Part shown: positions 1 through 5,076 of the stretch, one piece after another | Position numbering within the stretch: the first letter of the stretch is position 1 | How the letters are laid out: every line of letters starts with the position of its first letter | DNA from: Deltaproteobacteria bacterium RBG_13_49_15 | GTDB lineage: Bacteria > Desulfobacterota > Desulfobacteria > Desulfobacterales > UBA2156 | Length of the DNA: 5,076 nt | Direction: 5' to 3' | Assembly: GCA_001797695.1 (NCBI GenBank) | Contig: MGQD01000138.1 | Span: forward strand, 1-5,076 | Position numbers and translations under genes: made by a program | The notes under the pieces: generated by a model | Database searches by the model: none | The model's input: only the letters and a program-made list of their open reading frames with translations | Told to the model about the DNA's origin: nothing

Positions 1-17
1 ATTGGCAATTGGTAAGC

Positions 18-37
18 TATATTTGAGTATATTTGAG
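18..37 (+). repeat. Perfect 10-base tandem repeat touching the left element end
   Basis: TATATTTGAG occurs twice in a row (18-27 and 28-37). The second copy overlaps the first two bases of the left REP-like end. It could be a trace of the insertion site or chance in AT-rich DNA. No matching copy is seen beyond the right end. Confidence 0.5.
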
Positions 38-62
38 GGACGGGTATTGATATATTGATATC
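36..62 (+). repeat. Left REP-like end with hairpin
   Basis: It begins AGGGACGGGTATT and then folds as GATAT (49-53), loop ATTG (54-57), ATATC (58-62). The first 23 bases are repeated without mismatch, in inverse orientation, at 1100-1122. The stretch 45-60 is also a perfect tandem of TATTGATA. A G-rich 5' lead followed by a small hairpin is the general plan of substrates of REP-associated tyrosine transposases, where a tetranucleotide 5' to the hairpin foot is recognised. Which four bases serve that role here is unknown. Confidence 0.8.
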
Positions 63-64
63 GT

Positions 65-1084
65 TTAGGCGAGCAATTTGAGGTTTTTCTTTTCCACAAT
101 TTTTTCACCACGCTTAACCGATTGACTGGCCGTGGGTTGTGAAATATGCAGACGTTTGGAAAGCTCTACGGTATTGATTCCCAGTTCTCGGACAGCCCAA
201 AAACAGAGTACACTGCGAGCTTCGACCGTATCCGGGTATCTTCCCTGCCGGATTGCTGTTTTTTTGTTTGTATTCAATAACTGCGAAACCCTTTCCACCA
301 GCCAATCGAAATCGCATCCGCCGGCTTTAAGATGATAACGACGCTCAAGCATTTCCTGACCGTTTTTCAAAATCATGTCGATAAAATCACTATCGCCCAG
401 AATGCGTTCATCACCTTTTATTCGTTCAGCATCCTGAGGCTCATTTACTGCTGCTGACCAGCCGCCTAACCTTCGGATCAGACTGCCGCTTATTAAATCC
501 GGCCTTTTCCCGCCGGTAATCCCCTTTTTAACAAATTCACCATACAGGAAACGAGCTTTAGGTTTTTTCCGGTCAAATAATAAAAGTACGTAAGATGTAT
601 CCTGCCATTCATTATGACATTTCCCTAATAAAAAACTATGTCCCGAATACGGGTACCGTGCCAATTCAGAGTAATCTGTTGCAAGTTTTGATCGCAAGGG
701 ATTTAAGTGAATATAACGAACCAGTTCCAATAGATATGGATCTTCCTGGCATAATATGGATTTGTAACGGTTCTGAAAAAGGTGTCCATTTCGGTGATGG
801 CGTCGGTTGAATGAGACGGCGTGTCCTGTAAGGAGTCTCCTCATCACGGTAGGGATCGGGGTTAAACCGGTTCGAATTAAAAAATGGGCATGATTATCCA
901 TCAGGGCCCAGGCAAAACAGCTAGTATGCGTTTCTTTTATAATTCGGCCAAACCGTTCCAGAAAAAAATCCCGGTCGGCGTCATCTAAAAAGATTTTGCG
1001 GCGTTCGATTCCTCTGATAATTATATGATGAAGTGCTCCAGGTGCATCGATTCTGGCTTTTCGCGGCATAAGAAAAGCTATCAT
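65..1084 (-). CDS. REP-associated tyrosine transposase (RAYT, Y1/HUH family) with C-terminal HTH
   Basis: The 339-residue product is a single-strand DNA nuclease/transferase of the IS200/IS605-like Y1 superfamily, RAYT branch. Visible hallmarks are the N-terminal family opening MPRKARIDAPGALHHIIIRG (from residue 6), the metal-binding HUH pair H65-A-H67 in MDNHAHFLI, and the likely nucleophile Y124 in RYIHLNPLR. The 57-residue gap between the two motifs is close to that of the E. coli enzyme. Residues about 285-335 (VLCFWAVRELGINTVELSKRL, quoted in part, then HISQPTASQSVKRGE) look like a helix-turn-helix resembling DnaA domain IV, giving a two-part protein longer than minimal RAYTs. The start is uncertain: ATG at 1084 has AGGA only one base upstream, and ATG at 1069 matches the usual family N-terminus better but lacks a good SD. 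No frameshift or missing motif is seen, so the gene looks intact. It reads away from terC, with which it shares the 1085-1230 upstream region. Confidence 0.9.
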   Translation of the reverse strand: MIAFLMPRKARIDAPGALHHIIIRGIERRKIFLDDADRDFFLERFGRIIKETHTSCFAWALMDNHAHFLIRTGLTPIPTVMRRLLTGHAVSFNRRHHRNGHLFQNRYKSILCQEDPYLLELVRYIHLNPLRSKLATDYSELARYPYSGHSFLLGKCHNEWQDTSYVLLLFDRKKPKARFLYGEFVKKGITGGKRPDLISGSLIRRLGGWSAAVNEPQDAERIKGDERILGDSDFIDMILKNGQEMLERRYHLKAGGCDFDWLVERVSQLLNTNKKTAIRQGRYPDTVEARSVLCFWAVRELGINTVELSKRLHISQPTASQSVKRGEKIVEKKNLKLLA

Positions 1085-1093
1085 GTCCTGAAT

Positions 1094-1122
1094 GATATGT
1101 CAATATATCAATACCCGTCCCT
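1094..1122 (-). repeat. Right REP-like end with hairpin (inverted copy)
   Basis: Read on the minus strand this copy begins with the same AGGGACGGGTATT lead and folds GATAT / loop ATTGAC / ATATC, with stem arms at 1105-1109 and 1094-1098. It differs from the left copy only by two extra bases in the loop. It lies just upstream of the transposase gene, so it is probably part of the 5' untranslated region and could influence that gene's own expression. Confidence 0.8.
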
Positions 1123-1140
1123 GAGCATTTTATTTGGAAT

Positions 1141-1168
1141 TTGACATTGAGGCCGATTTTAGTAAAAA
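1141..1168 (+). promoter_or_regulatory. Candidate sigma70-type promoter for the TerC gene
   Basis: A perfect -35 TTGACA (1141-1146) is followed after 16 bases by TAAAAA (1163-1168), which matches four of six positions of the -10 consensus. It lies just outside the right end of the transposase unit and about 60 bases before the GTG start. Transcription would begin near 1175. The weak -10 limits confidence. Confidence 0.4.
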
Positions 1169-1171
1169 TAA

Positions 1172-1224
1172 GTTCTCTTTTCGCAATGAAATGCTTGGCT
1201 TATTATTAGAGAACCGAAAGAGAG
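1172..1224 (+). promoter_or_regulatory. Leader with two competing hairpins, one covering the SD
   Basis: GTTCTCT (1172-1178) is exactly complementary to AGAGAAC (1208-1214). The overlapping CTCTTTTCG (1175-1183) can instead pair with CGAAAGAGAG (1215-1224) with one bulged G, which buries the purine-rich AAAGAGAG that serves as ribosome binding site for the GTG at 1231. The two stems share 1175-1178 and exclude each other. Genes of this transporter family are often controlled by the manganese yybP-ykoY riboswitch, but I do not see that consensus here. Both loops are about 30 bases long and the stems are modest, so this may be chance. Confidence 0.3.
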
Positions 1225-1230
1225 CGCCCC

Positions 1231-2223
1231 GTGGATTTTTTTGGAGGCCTTTACAATAACTACCTGCGATTTTTCTCGTGGGAGGAGGTTTCGTTTCTTT
1301 TTACCGGTACGGGGTTTTTGGTGGTATTGAATCTCGTGCTCAGCGAAGGGCTTCTTTCCTTCGATAACGCCCTTGTGCTTGCGATTCTTGTCAGTCACCT
1401 GCCTAGGGACAGGAATTACCGTCTCGGCCCATTAGAAATGTCCATTCAAAATTGGGCTCTGACCTCCGGGCTTTTTGGCGCCTATTTCTTTCGGTTGATT
1501 GCCATAGGACTGGGCACCTATCTTATTCAATTCTGGTTTCTGCAGTTGATCGGCGGCGGATATCTGATTTGGCTGGCCTATGGCCATTTCACAGAAAATG
1601 ATGATTCCAAGCGAGAAGTTGCGGTTTGCTCTCAAGGATTTTGGGCAACCGTAATAAAGGTGGAGTTTATGGATATTGCCTTCAGCATCGACAGCATCCT
1701 TGCCGCACTCGGGATTTCAAAAAGAGTATGGGTGGTATTGACCGGCGGAATGATCGGCATTCTTTGCATGAGGCTCGTTGCTGGAGTTTTTGTTAACATG
1801 ATTGAACGATTTCCGCTGTTAAAGCATACCGGATATATGCTTGTGCTTCTGATCGGATACCGGTTGATTGCTGAGGTGGACTGGAAGCATTTCGACGAAT
1901 TGATTTTATATATCGGCGCACCCATTGTTTGGGGGATCGTCATTGCCGCCTTCATTCTTTGGGTGGCTGCATTGATTCGTCCTCGAAAGCTCATCGCCTT
2001 CCGGAAACTGATTCACCTATCGGCAATTGCATTGATTTTTTCATGGACCGGAACAAAATTTGAAATTCATATGAGCGATCTGATGTTTGCTGTTATCATG
2101 TTGACTGTCTTCTGCTCCACCTTTGTATTCAACGACATGTACCAAAACCGGTTATTGCAAAGAGGAAAGCCGGAGACCGGGGAATGTTCTTCCACAAACC
2201 GTTCTGAGACCGACCGCCCATAA
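1231..2223 (+). CDS. TerC-family membrane protein, probable YkoY/MeeY-like Mn2+ exporter
   Basis: The 330-residue protein is an inner-membrane metal transporter of the TerC family (LysE-type fold). Residues 38-58 (SEGLLSFDNALVLAILVSHLP) give the N-terminal acidic membrane motif with E39 and D45-N46. Residues 138-160 give the second one, KVEFMDIAFSIDSILAAL, with E145, D148 and D154. The two halves form the internally repeated metal path of the family. The order and wording match the Bacillus YkoY (MeeY) branch, which exports Mn2+ and helps load metal into secreted enzymes; that substrate is inferred from homology. Around nine hydrophobic segments are visible, the last two (about 260-300) lying beyond the usual ~260-residue family length, followed by a polar tail. 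The start is GTG at 1231, with AAAGAGAG (1217-1224) six bases upstream; no in-frame ATG occurs until codon 70, after the first motif. It stands alone on its strand, convergent with the next gene. Confidence 0.88.
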   Translation: MDFFGGLYNNYLRFFSWEEVSFLFTGTGFLVVLNLVLSEGLLSFDNALVLAILVSHLPRDRNYRLGPLEMSIQNWALTSGLFGAYFFRLIAIGLGTYLIQFWFLQLIGGGYLIWLAYGHFTENDDSKREVAVCSQGFWATVIKVEFMDIAFSIDSILAALGISKRVWVVLTGGMIGILCMRLVAGVFVNMIERFPLLKHTGYMLVLLIGYRLIAEVDWKHFDELILYIGAPIVWGIVIAAFILWVAALIRPRKLIAFRKLIHLSAIALIFSWTGTKFEIHMSDLMFAVIMLTVFCSTFVFNDMYQNRLLQRGKPETGECSSTNRSETDRP

Positions 2224-2387
2224 AACGGCACATCATTCTAGGTGGTTCCAACGACCGGCCTGCTTCCCTCAAGCCCCACCTTTCAGAGAACGGAGCTTCA
2301 CTTCTTTGATCTTGTCGATCGTTTTCCTTTTCCCTTAAAAAGCAGAGATTAAGATATTGAAATTCTACTAGTCAGTGGAAGACCGGC

Positions 2388-3032
2388 TCAACGATCGATT
2401 TTGGAGGATGTGTTTGTCGTGCATGCAAGCGGCGGCTCAGGCTTTTTCATCTTTATTCTTTGCGAGGCCATCTTAAGGTAGGTGGGGAGGTTGATGAAGA
2501 ACGGAAGAAATCCAAAGGGGGCCCAACACCGTTTATGCCAAAAAGCGTCTGCCGCTCGAAACAAATCGACGCCCAAACTGATCGCACCAATACCTAGAGA
2601 GGTGTGGCTTACGAGCAGGGCGGGGAGCTCGGTGTACGAATTGACCCTTGACAGGATCTGAAATCCTTCGCCTACGAGAAAATAGAGGGCTGCCGTCGGG
2701 ATTCCGCAGGCCAGTGCATTGATCCCCGTCAATAAATAAGCCCGATTCTCCCAGCCGTGAATCCTTGAGAAAGTGAGTTGATCCTGACGAGTCAGAGAGC
2801 CTCCCAGATAGTAGGTATATAGCAGGTCCGCCAGTTTGCTGATTCCGATGGCCGATAAAAACCGTCGGATTTTTTGCTGTCTGAGCCAAATTGCTCCGAC
2901 GCCATGGGCGGGAATTTCTTCCGATCCGCTTTTCCGCATAAACCGGTAAAACTTTAAGATCTGCCGGCTGATGATACCGCTTCGGGAGATGAGGTGGTCA
3001 ACTATAATATCGTTTTGGAAAAAATTTCCCAT
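2388..3032 (-). CDS. Hypothetical small membrane protein
   Basis: I do not recognise this 214-residue protein. Its N-terminal ~95 residues are polar and basic with no signal peptide. Two clear hydrophobic segments follow (about 98-122 and 136-157), then a third, aromatic and proline-rich one (about 169-185, WAPFGFLPFFINLPTYL), and a lysine-rich polar tail. This suggests an inner-membrane protein with a cytoplasmic N-terminal part. The ATG at 3032 is preceded only by a weak purine run (AAAAG), so the start is uncertain; the next in-frame ATG is codon 32. Support for coding is the long open frame, the coherent membrane pattern, and the fact that the shorter overlapping frame at 2533-2889 reads as compositionally poor arginine/serine-rich sequence. 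It converges with the TerC gene (164-base gap) and diverges from ettA, so it is probably transcribed alone. Confidence 0.62.
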   Translation of the reverse strand: MGNFFQNDIIVDHLISRSGIISRQILKFYRFMRKSGSEEIPAHGVGAIWLRQQKIRRFLSAIGISKLADLLYTYYLGGSLTRQDQLTFSRIHGWENRAYLLTGINALACGIPTAALYFLVGEGFQILSRVNSYTELPALLVSHTSLGIGAISLGVDLFRAADAFWHKRCWAPFGFLPFFINLPTYLKMASQRIKMKKPEPPLACTTNTSSKIDR

Positions 3033-3109
3033 CTTTTGGATACATGCTCCGTTTCTGAGGATAAAAAATGATTAAATGGTTATACCTGGTTTTGAATGCA
3101 CCGAAAAAA

Positions 3110-3126
3110 TATCCGACTTCCGGATA
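3110..3126 (-). terminator. Weak terminator-like hairpin on the minus strand
   Basis: TATCCG (3110-3115), loop ACTTC, CGGATA (3121-3126). Read on the minus strand, the hairpin is followed at once by a T-rich run (complement of the A tract 3104-3109). No minus-strand gene lies upstream of it, so it would only stop antisense transcripts coming from the MITE/ettA side. The six-pair stem is short and may be fortuitous. Confidence 0.25.
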
Positions 3127-3238
3127 AAAAGCCTGTTACCTTTAATTCAAATACGCGGTCTTGTCAATTGTCCTTTCCGGTGTTGTTGGAGTCTTTTTTT
3201 CCAAAATGATCCTGTTGATCAACGCGATTATATCATGT

Positions 3239-3247
3239 ATCAATTAT
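3239..3247. repeat. Left copy of putative target-site duplication
   Basis: ATCAATTAT, identical to 3451-3459, immediately outside the left inverted end of the MITE-like element. A nine-base exact match at precisely both element edges is unlikely by chance. Confidence 0.55.
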
Positions 3248-3294
3248 GATGGCTTCGTAAAAAGTCCACCTGCTGCGTTGCGCTGCATCCCCTG

Positions 3295-3342
3295 CCCGGT
3301 TGAATGCCGCTTTGCGGCCCTGCTTCGCAGGATTCAACAGGG
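3295..3342. repeat. Three-way-junction (cloverleaf-like) palindrome inside the MITE
   Basis: The outer stem is CCC-GTTGAAT (3295-3297, 3299-3305) with ATTCAAC-GGG (3332-3338, 3340-3342), broken by a single G/A mismatch. Inside it sit two five-pair hairpins with three-base loops: GCCGC-TTT-GCGGC (3306-3318) and CCTGC-TTC-GCAGG (3319-3331). The four segments join end to end with no unpaired base between them. The fold can form in single-stranded DNA or in RNA from either strand. Confidence 0.7.
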
Positions 3343-3353
3343 TAAATCATTGC

Positions 3354-3374
3354 GGCGTACCTCGCAAGTACGCC
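3354..3374. repeat. Perfect 7-bp hairpin inside the MITE
   Basis: GGCGTAC (3354-3360), loop CTCGCAA, GTACGCC (3368-3374). It follows the three-way junction by 11 bases. No T run follows on either strand, so it is not a standard intrinsic terminator. Confidence 0.6.
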
Positions 3375-3418
3375 TCATTCCTCAGGATTTGCGCGCCTTG
3401 CATTTGAAGCTTTTTTCT

Positions 3419-3447
3419 TTGCCATCCCAATTTAGATTTTTTATGGA
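3419..3447 (+). promoter_or_regulatory. Weak outward-facing promoter candidate at the right end of the MITE
   Basis: TTGCCA (3419-3424, five of six matches to the -35 consensus), a 17-base spacer, then TATGGA (3442-3447, three of six for the -10). It points toward ettA and lies within the right arm and terminal repeat of the element. The -10 is poor, so this is tentative. Confidence 0.22.
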
Positions 3448-3450
3448 TTC

Positions 3451-3459
3451 ATCAATTAT
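3451..3459. repeat. Right copy of putative target-site duplication
   Basis: ATCAATTAT, identical to 3239-3247. The first three bases also belong to the right inverted end, so the exact duplication length (6 or 9) is ambiguous. Confidence 0.55.
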
Positions 3460-3504
3460 CTCAAAATACAGAAATTGGAAATACGGAAAAGGAGACGCGA
3501 AGCG

Positions 3505-5076
3505 ATGAAAGATGAGCCCAATAAAATCATCTATTCCATGATCGGAGTAAGTAAATATTATGATAAGCGTCCGGTGCTTCAGGATATTTCCCTTTCATAT
3601 TTTTATGGCGCCAAAATCGGCGTTCTCGGGCTGAACGGCTCAGGAAAAAGTTCACTTCTTCGAATTCTAGCCGGAGTGGATAAGGAGTTTGTGGGGAAAA
3701 CCGTTCTTTCGCCGGGACATACGGTGGGATTTCTCGAACAGGAACCGAAACTTGATGATTCAAAAACCGTACGCGAGGTGGTTGCCGAGTCGGTCAGTGA
3801 AATTACGGCCGTTATGGAGGAATATAACCGCATCAATGAAAAGCTGGCTGAGCCGATGTCCGATAAAGAGATGGATAAACTCCTTGCGCGTCAGGGGACT
3901 GTTCAGGAAAAATTGGATGCCTTGGGTGCCTGGGACATCGACTCCCGGCTTGAGATGGCGATGGATGCGTTGCGTTGTCCGCCTGGAGATACACGGGTTC
4001 AGGTGATTTCCGGAGGTGAACGCCGGCGCGTGGCATTATGCCGGCTGTTGCTTCAAAAACCCGACATCCTGCTACTTGACGAGCCCACCAACCACCTGGA
4101 CGCTGAAACCGTCTCATGGCTGGAGCACCACCTTCAGGCCTATCCCGGTACGGTAATCGCCGTCACCCATGACCGGTATTTTTTGGACAACGTGGCCGGA
4201 TGGATTTTGGAGCTCGATCGGGGAAGGGGAATCCCTTGGAAAGGGAATTATTCTTCCTGGCTCGATCAGAAACGGTCAAGGCTGGCGGTGGAGGAGAAAG
4301 CAGAAAGCAAGCGGATGAAAACGCTTGAGCGTGAGCTTGAATGGATCCGCATGAGCCCGAAGGCGCGCCATGCCAAATCCAAAGCCAGAATTGGCGCTTA
4401 TGAAGCACTCCTCTCCCAAGACGGCATCAAGCGCGATCAGGATCTGGAAATCTACATCCCGCCAGGACCCCGTTTGGGAAACGTGGTGGTGGAGGCACAG
4501 GAAGTAACAAAAGGATTCGGAGAACGGCTTCTCATGGAAAACCTTTCCTTCCAGCTCCCCCCCGGGGGGATTGTCGGCGTCATCGGCCCAAACGGCGCCG
4601 GCAAAACCACGTTGTTTCGGATGATCACCGGCCAGGAAAGACCGGACTCCGGTTCTTTCAGGATCGGAGATACGGTAGAGCCGGCGTATGTGGATCAGAG
4701 CCGGGAGAGCTTGAATTCGGATAAAAATGTTTGGGAGGTGATCTCGGAAGGAGATGATGTCATCTCACTCGGAAAGATCCAAGTGAAATCGAGGGCCTAT
4801 GTAGCGCGTTTTAATTTTTCGGGAAATGATCAGCAGAAAAAGGTGGGTATGCTCTCGGGCGGTGAACGGAACCGGGTGCATCTAGCCCGGGTGCTCAAAT
4901 CCGGATCGAATCTGCTTCTGCTCGACGAGCCGACCAACGATCTGGATGTCAATACACTTCGTGCGCTGGAAGAAGCTCTGGAGAATTTTGCCGGATGTGC
5001 GGTGATTATCAGCCATGACCGGTGGTTTCTCGACCGGATCGCCACCCATATTCTGGCATTTGAAGGGGAGAGCCGT
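3505..5076 (+). CDS. ettA: Energy-dependent translational throttle protein EttA (ABC-F), 3'-truncated by window edge
   Basis: The 524 codons present encode a cytoplasmic ABC-F ATPase that binds the ribosomal E site and gates the first elongation step according to ATP/ADP level. Domain 1: Walker A GLNGSGKSS (42-50), Q79, signature SGGE (169-172), Walker B LLLDEPTNHLD with D192-E193, and H222. The arm insertion falls at about 95-138. The P-site-tRNA interaction linker, about 242-322, contains the family-typical WKGNYSSWLDQK, ELEWIRMSPKARHAKSKAR (279-295 region) and IPPGPRLG. Domain 2: Walker A GPNGAGKTT (361-369), Q398, SGGE (451-454), D474-E475, H504, and the near-invariant SHDRWFLDRIATHIL. 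All catalytic residues are present. E. coli EttA has 555 residues, so about 30 are missing beyond 5076; no stop is reached. ATG 3505 is preceded by AAGGAG (3489-3494) ten bases away and fits the family N-terminus. There are no membrane segments, consistent with a soluble ABC-F factor rather than a transporter. Confidence 0.96.
   Translation, partial: MKDEPNKIIYSMIGVSKYYDKRPVLQDISLSYFYGAKIGVLGLNGSGKSSLLRILAGVDKEFVGKTVLSPGHTVGFLEQEPKLDDSKTVREVVAESVSEITAVMEEYNRINEKLAEPMSDKEMDKLLARQGTVQEKLDALGAWDIDSRLEMAMDALRCPPGDTRVQVISGGERRRVALCRLLLQKPDILLLDEPTNHLDAETVSWLEHHLQAYPGTVIAVTHDRYFLDNVAGWILELDRGRGIPWKGNYSSWLDQKRSRLAVEEKAESKRMKTLERELEWIRMSPKARHAKSKARIGAYEALLSQDGIKRDQDLEIYIPPGPRLGNVVVEAQEVTKGFGERLLMENLSFQLPPGGIVGVIGPNGAGKTTLFRMITGQERPDSGSFRIGDTVEPAYVDQSRESLNSDKNVWEVISEGDDVISLGKIQVKSRAYVARFNFSGNDQQKKVGMLSGGERNRVHLARVLKSGSNLLLLDEPTNDLDVNTLRALEEALENFAGCAVIISHDRWFLDRIATHILAFEGESR

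Larger units (their letters stand above)
36..1122 (-). mobile_element. RAYT transposase unit bounded by inverted REP-like ends
   Basis: The unit consists of one minus-strand Y1/HUH transposase gene enclosed by two copies of the same sequence in opposite orientation: 36-58 and 1100-1122 are a perfect 23-base inverted repeat, and the similarity continues inward with a 2-base gap to 62 and 1094. The copies lie almost directly against the gene: the stop codon is 3 bases inside the left copy and the first ATG 9 bases inside the right one. No clear target-site duplication flanks it, as expected for Y1 enzymes, which move single-stranded DNA without staggered cuts. Whether the whole unit moves, or the gene is a resident locus that acts on repeats elsewhere, cannot be told from one copy. 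In described RAYT systems the second is usual. The boundaries are my inference from the repeat ends. Confidence 0.75.
3248..3453. mobile_element. MITE-like non-autonomous element with imperfect inverted ends
   Basis: The ends gatggcttcgtaaaaagtc (3248-3266) and the reverse complement of 3435-3453 agree at 14 of 19 positions. Outside them ATCAATTAT appears on both flanks (3239-3247 and 3451-3459), a 9-base direct repeat that looks like a target-site duplication; on the right, its first three bases overlap the terminal repeat, so the duplication may be six bases (AATTAT). The ~206 bases between carry nested hairpins and no credible protein. The open frame that spans the element (3161-3508) ignores its boundaries and has no recognisable domain, so I treat it as spurious. 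Length, ends and duplication fit a miniature inverted-repeat element moved in trans by an IS transposase that is not in this window; the ends do not resemble those of the RAYT unit. Confidence 0.65.

Noticed and set aside
1123..1230. A canonical yybP-ykoY manganese riboswitch before the TerC gene
   Set aside because: I searched the leader by eye for the conserved loop sequences of that class and did not find them. Only the simple competing stems are visible.
2123..2338. A plus-strand frame overlapping the end of the TerC gene and the following gap
   Set aside because: It is out of frame with the TerC gene, low in recognisable content and lacks an SD. The 2224-2387 gap holds no gene I can support.
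2315..2398. 9-base inverted repeat TCGATCGTT / AACGATCGA between the convergent genes, as a shared terminator
   Set aside because: The arms are 66 bases apart, much of the match comes from the self-palindrome CGATCG, and no proper hairpin-plus-T-run follows. A weak AGGTGG/CCACCT pair (2240-2245/2276-2281) is no better.
2533..2889. A second minus-strand frame inside the hypothetical membrane protein gene
   Set aside because: It is fully contained in the longer 214-codon frame, and its product is arginine/serine-rich without a coherent pattern, while the longer frame shows clear membrane segments.
3248..3453. That the MITE is a substrate of the RAYT in this window
   Set aside because: Its ends (GATGGCTTCGTAAAAAGTC type) share nothing with the AGGGACGGGTATT ends of the RAYT unit, and it appears to have a target duplication, which Y1 enzymes do not produce.
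3161..3508. A plus-strand 115-codon open frame upstream of ettA
   Set aside because: It runs straight across the MITE boundaries and its palindromes, shows no domain, has no convincing ribosome binding site, and overlaps the ettA start. It is best explained as chance.
3505..5076. That the ABC protein is a drug-efflux transporter or Uup/antibiotic-resistance ABC-F
   Set aside because: The linker wording (ELEW...SPKARHAKSKAR, IPPGPRLG) and the SHDRWFLDRIATHIL stretch are specific to EttA, and no membrane domain is present.

Overview
The window reads as a piece of a Gram-negative, probably deltaproteobacterial (Desulfobacterota-type) chromosome. The main support is a complete-looking proteobacterial-type EttA ATPase, a Y1 transposase of the RAYT class and a short hairpin-rich repeat with GGCTTCGTAAAAAGTC-type ends. 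That style of repeat and transposase is familiar from sulfate-reducer genomes, but I am relying on memory and this is only a lean. No rRNA, tRNA, CRISPR array or phage module is visible.

Layout. Bases 36-1122 are a compact mobile unit: a minus-strand REP-associated tyrosine (HUH) transposase gene bounded on each side by the same ~27-29 base sequence in opposite orientation, each copy containing a small hairpin. The plus-strand TerC-family membrane protein gene (1231-2223) follows. It is probably a YkoY/MeeY-like manganese exporter, preceded by a candidate promoter and a leader that can fold in two mutually exclusive ways, one of which covers the ribosome binding site. A convergent minus-strand gene (2388-3032) encodes an unrecognised small membrane protein. 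Bases 3033-3504 hold no convincing gene. They contain a ~206-base MITE-like element (3248-3453) with imperfect inverted ends, a 9-base direct repeat on both flanks and a strikingly regular internal three-way-junction fold. The plus-strand ettA gene starts at 3505 and runs off the right edge about 30 codons short of its usual end.

The genes do not form a functional operon: strands alternate (-, +, -, +) and the products (mobile-element enzyme, metal transporter, unknown membrane protein, ribosome-associated translation factor) are unrelated. The most interesting content is non-coding: two different families of small inverted-repeat DNA, one flanking its likely cognate transposase (REP/iREP around RAYT) and one orphan, non-autonomous element sitting about 50 bases upstream of ettA, where it may have altered that gene's promoter region.
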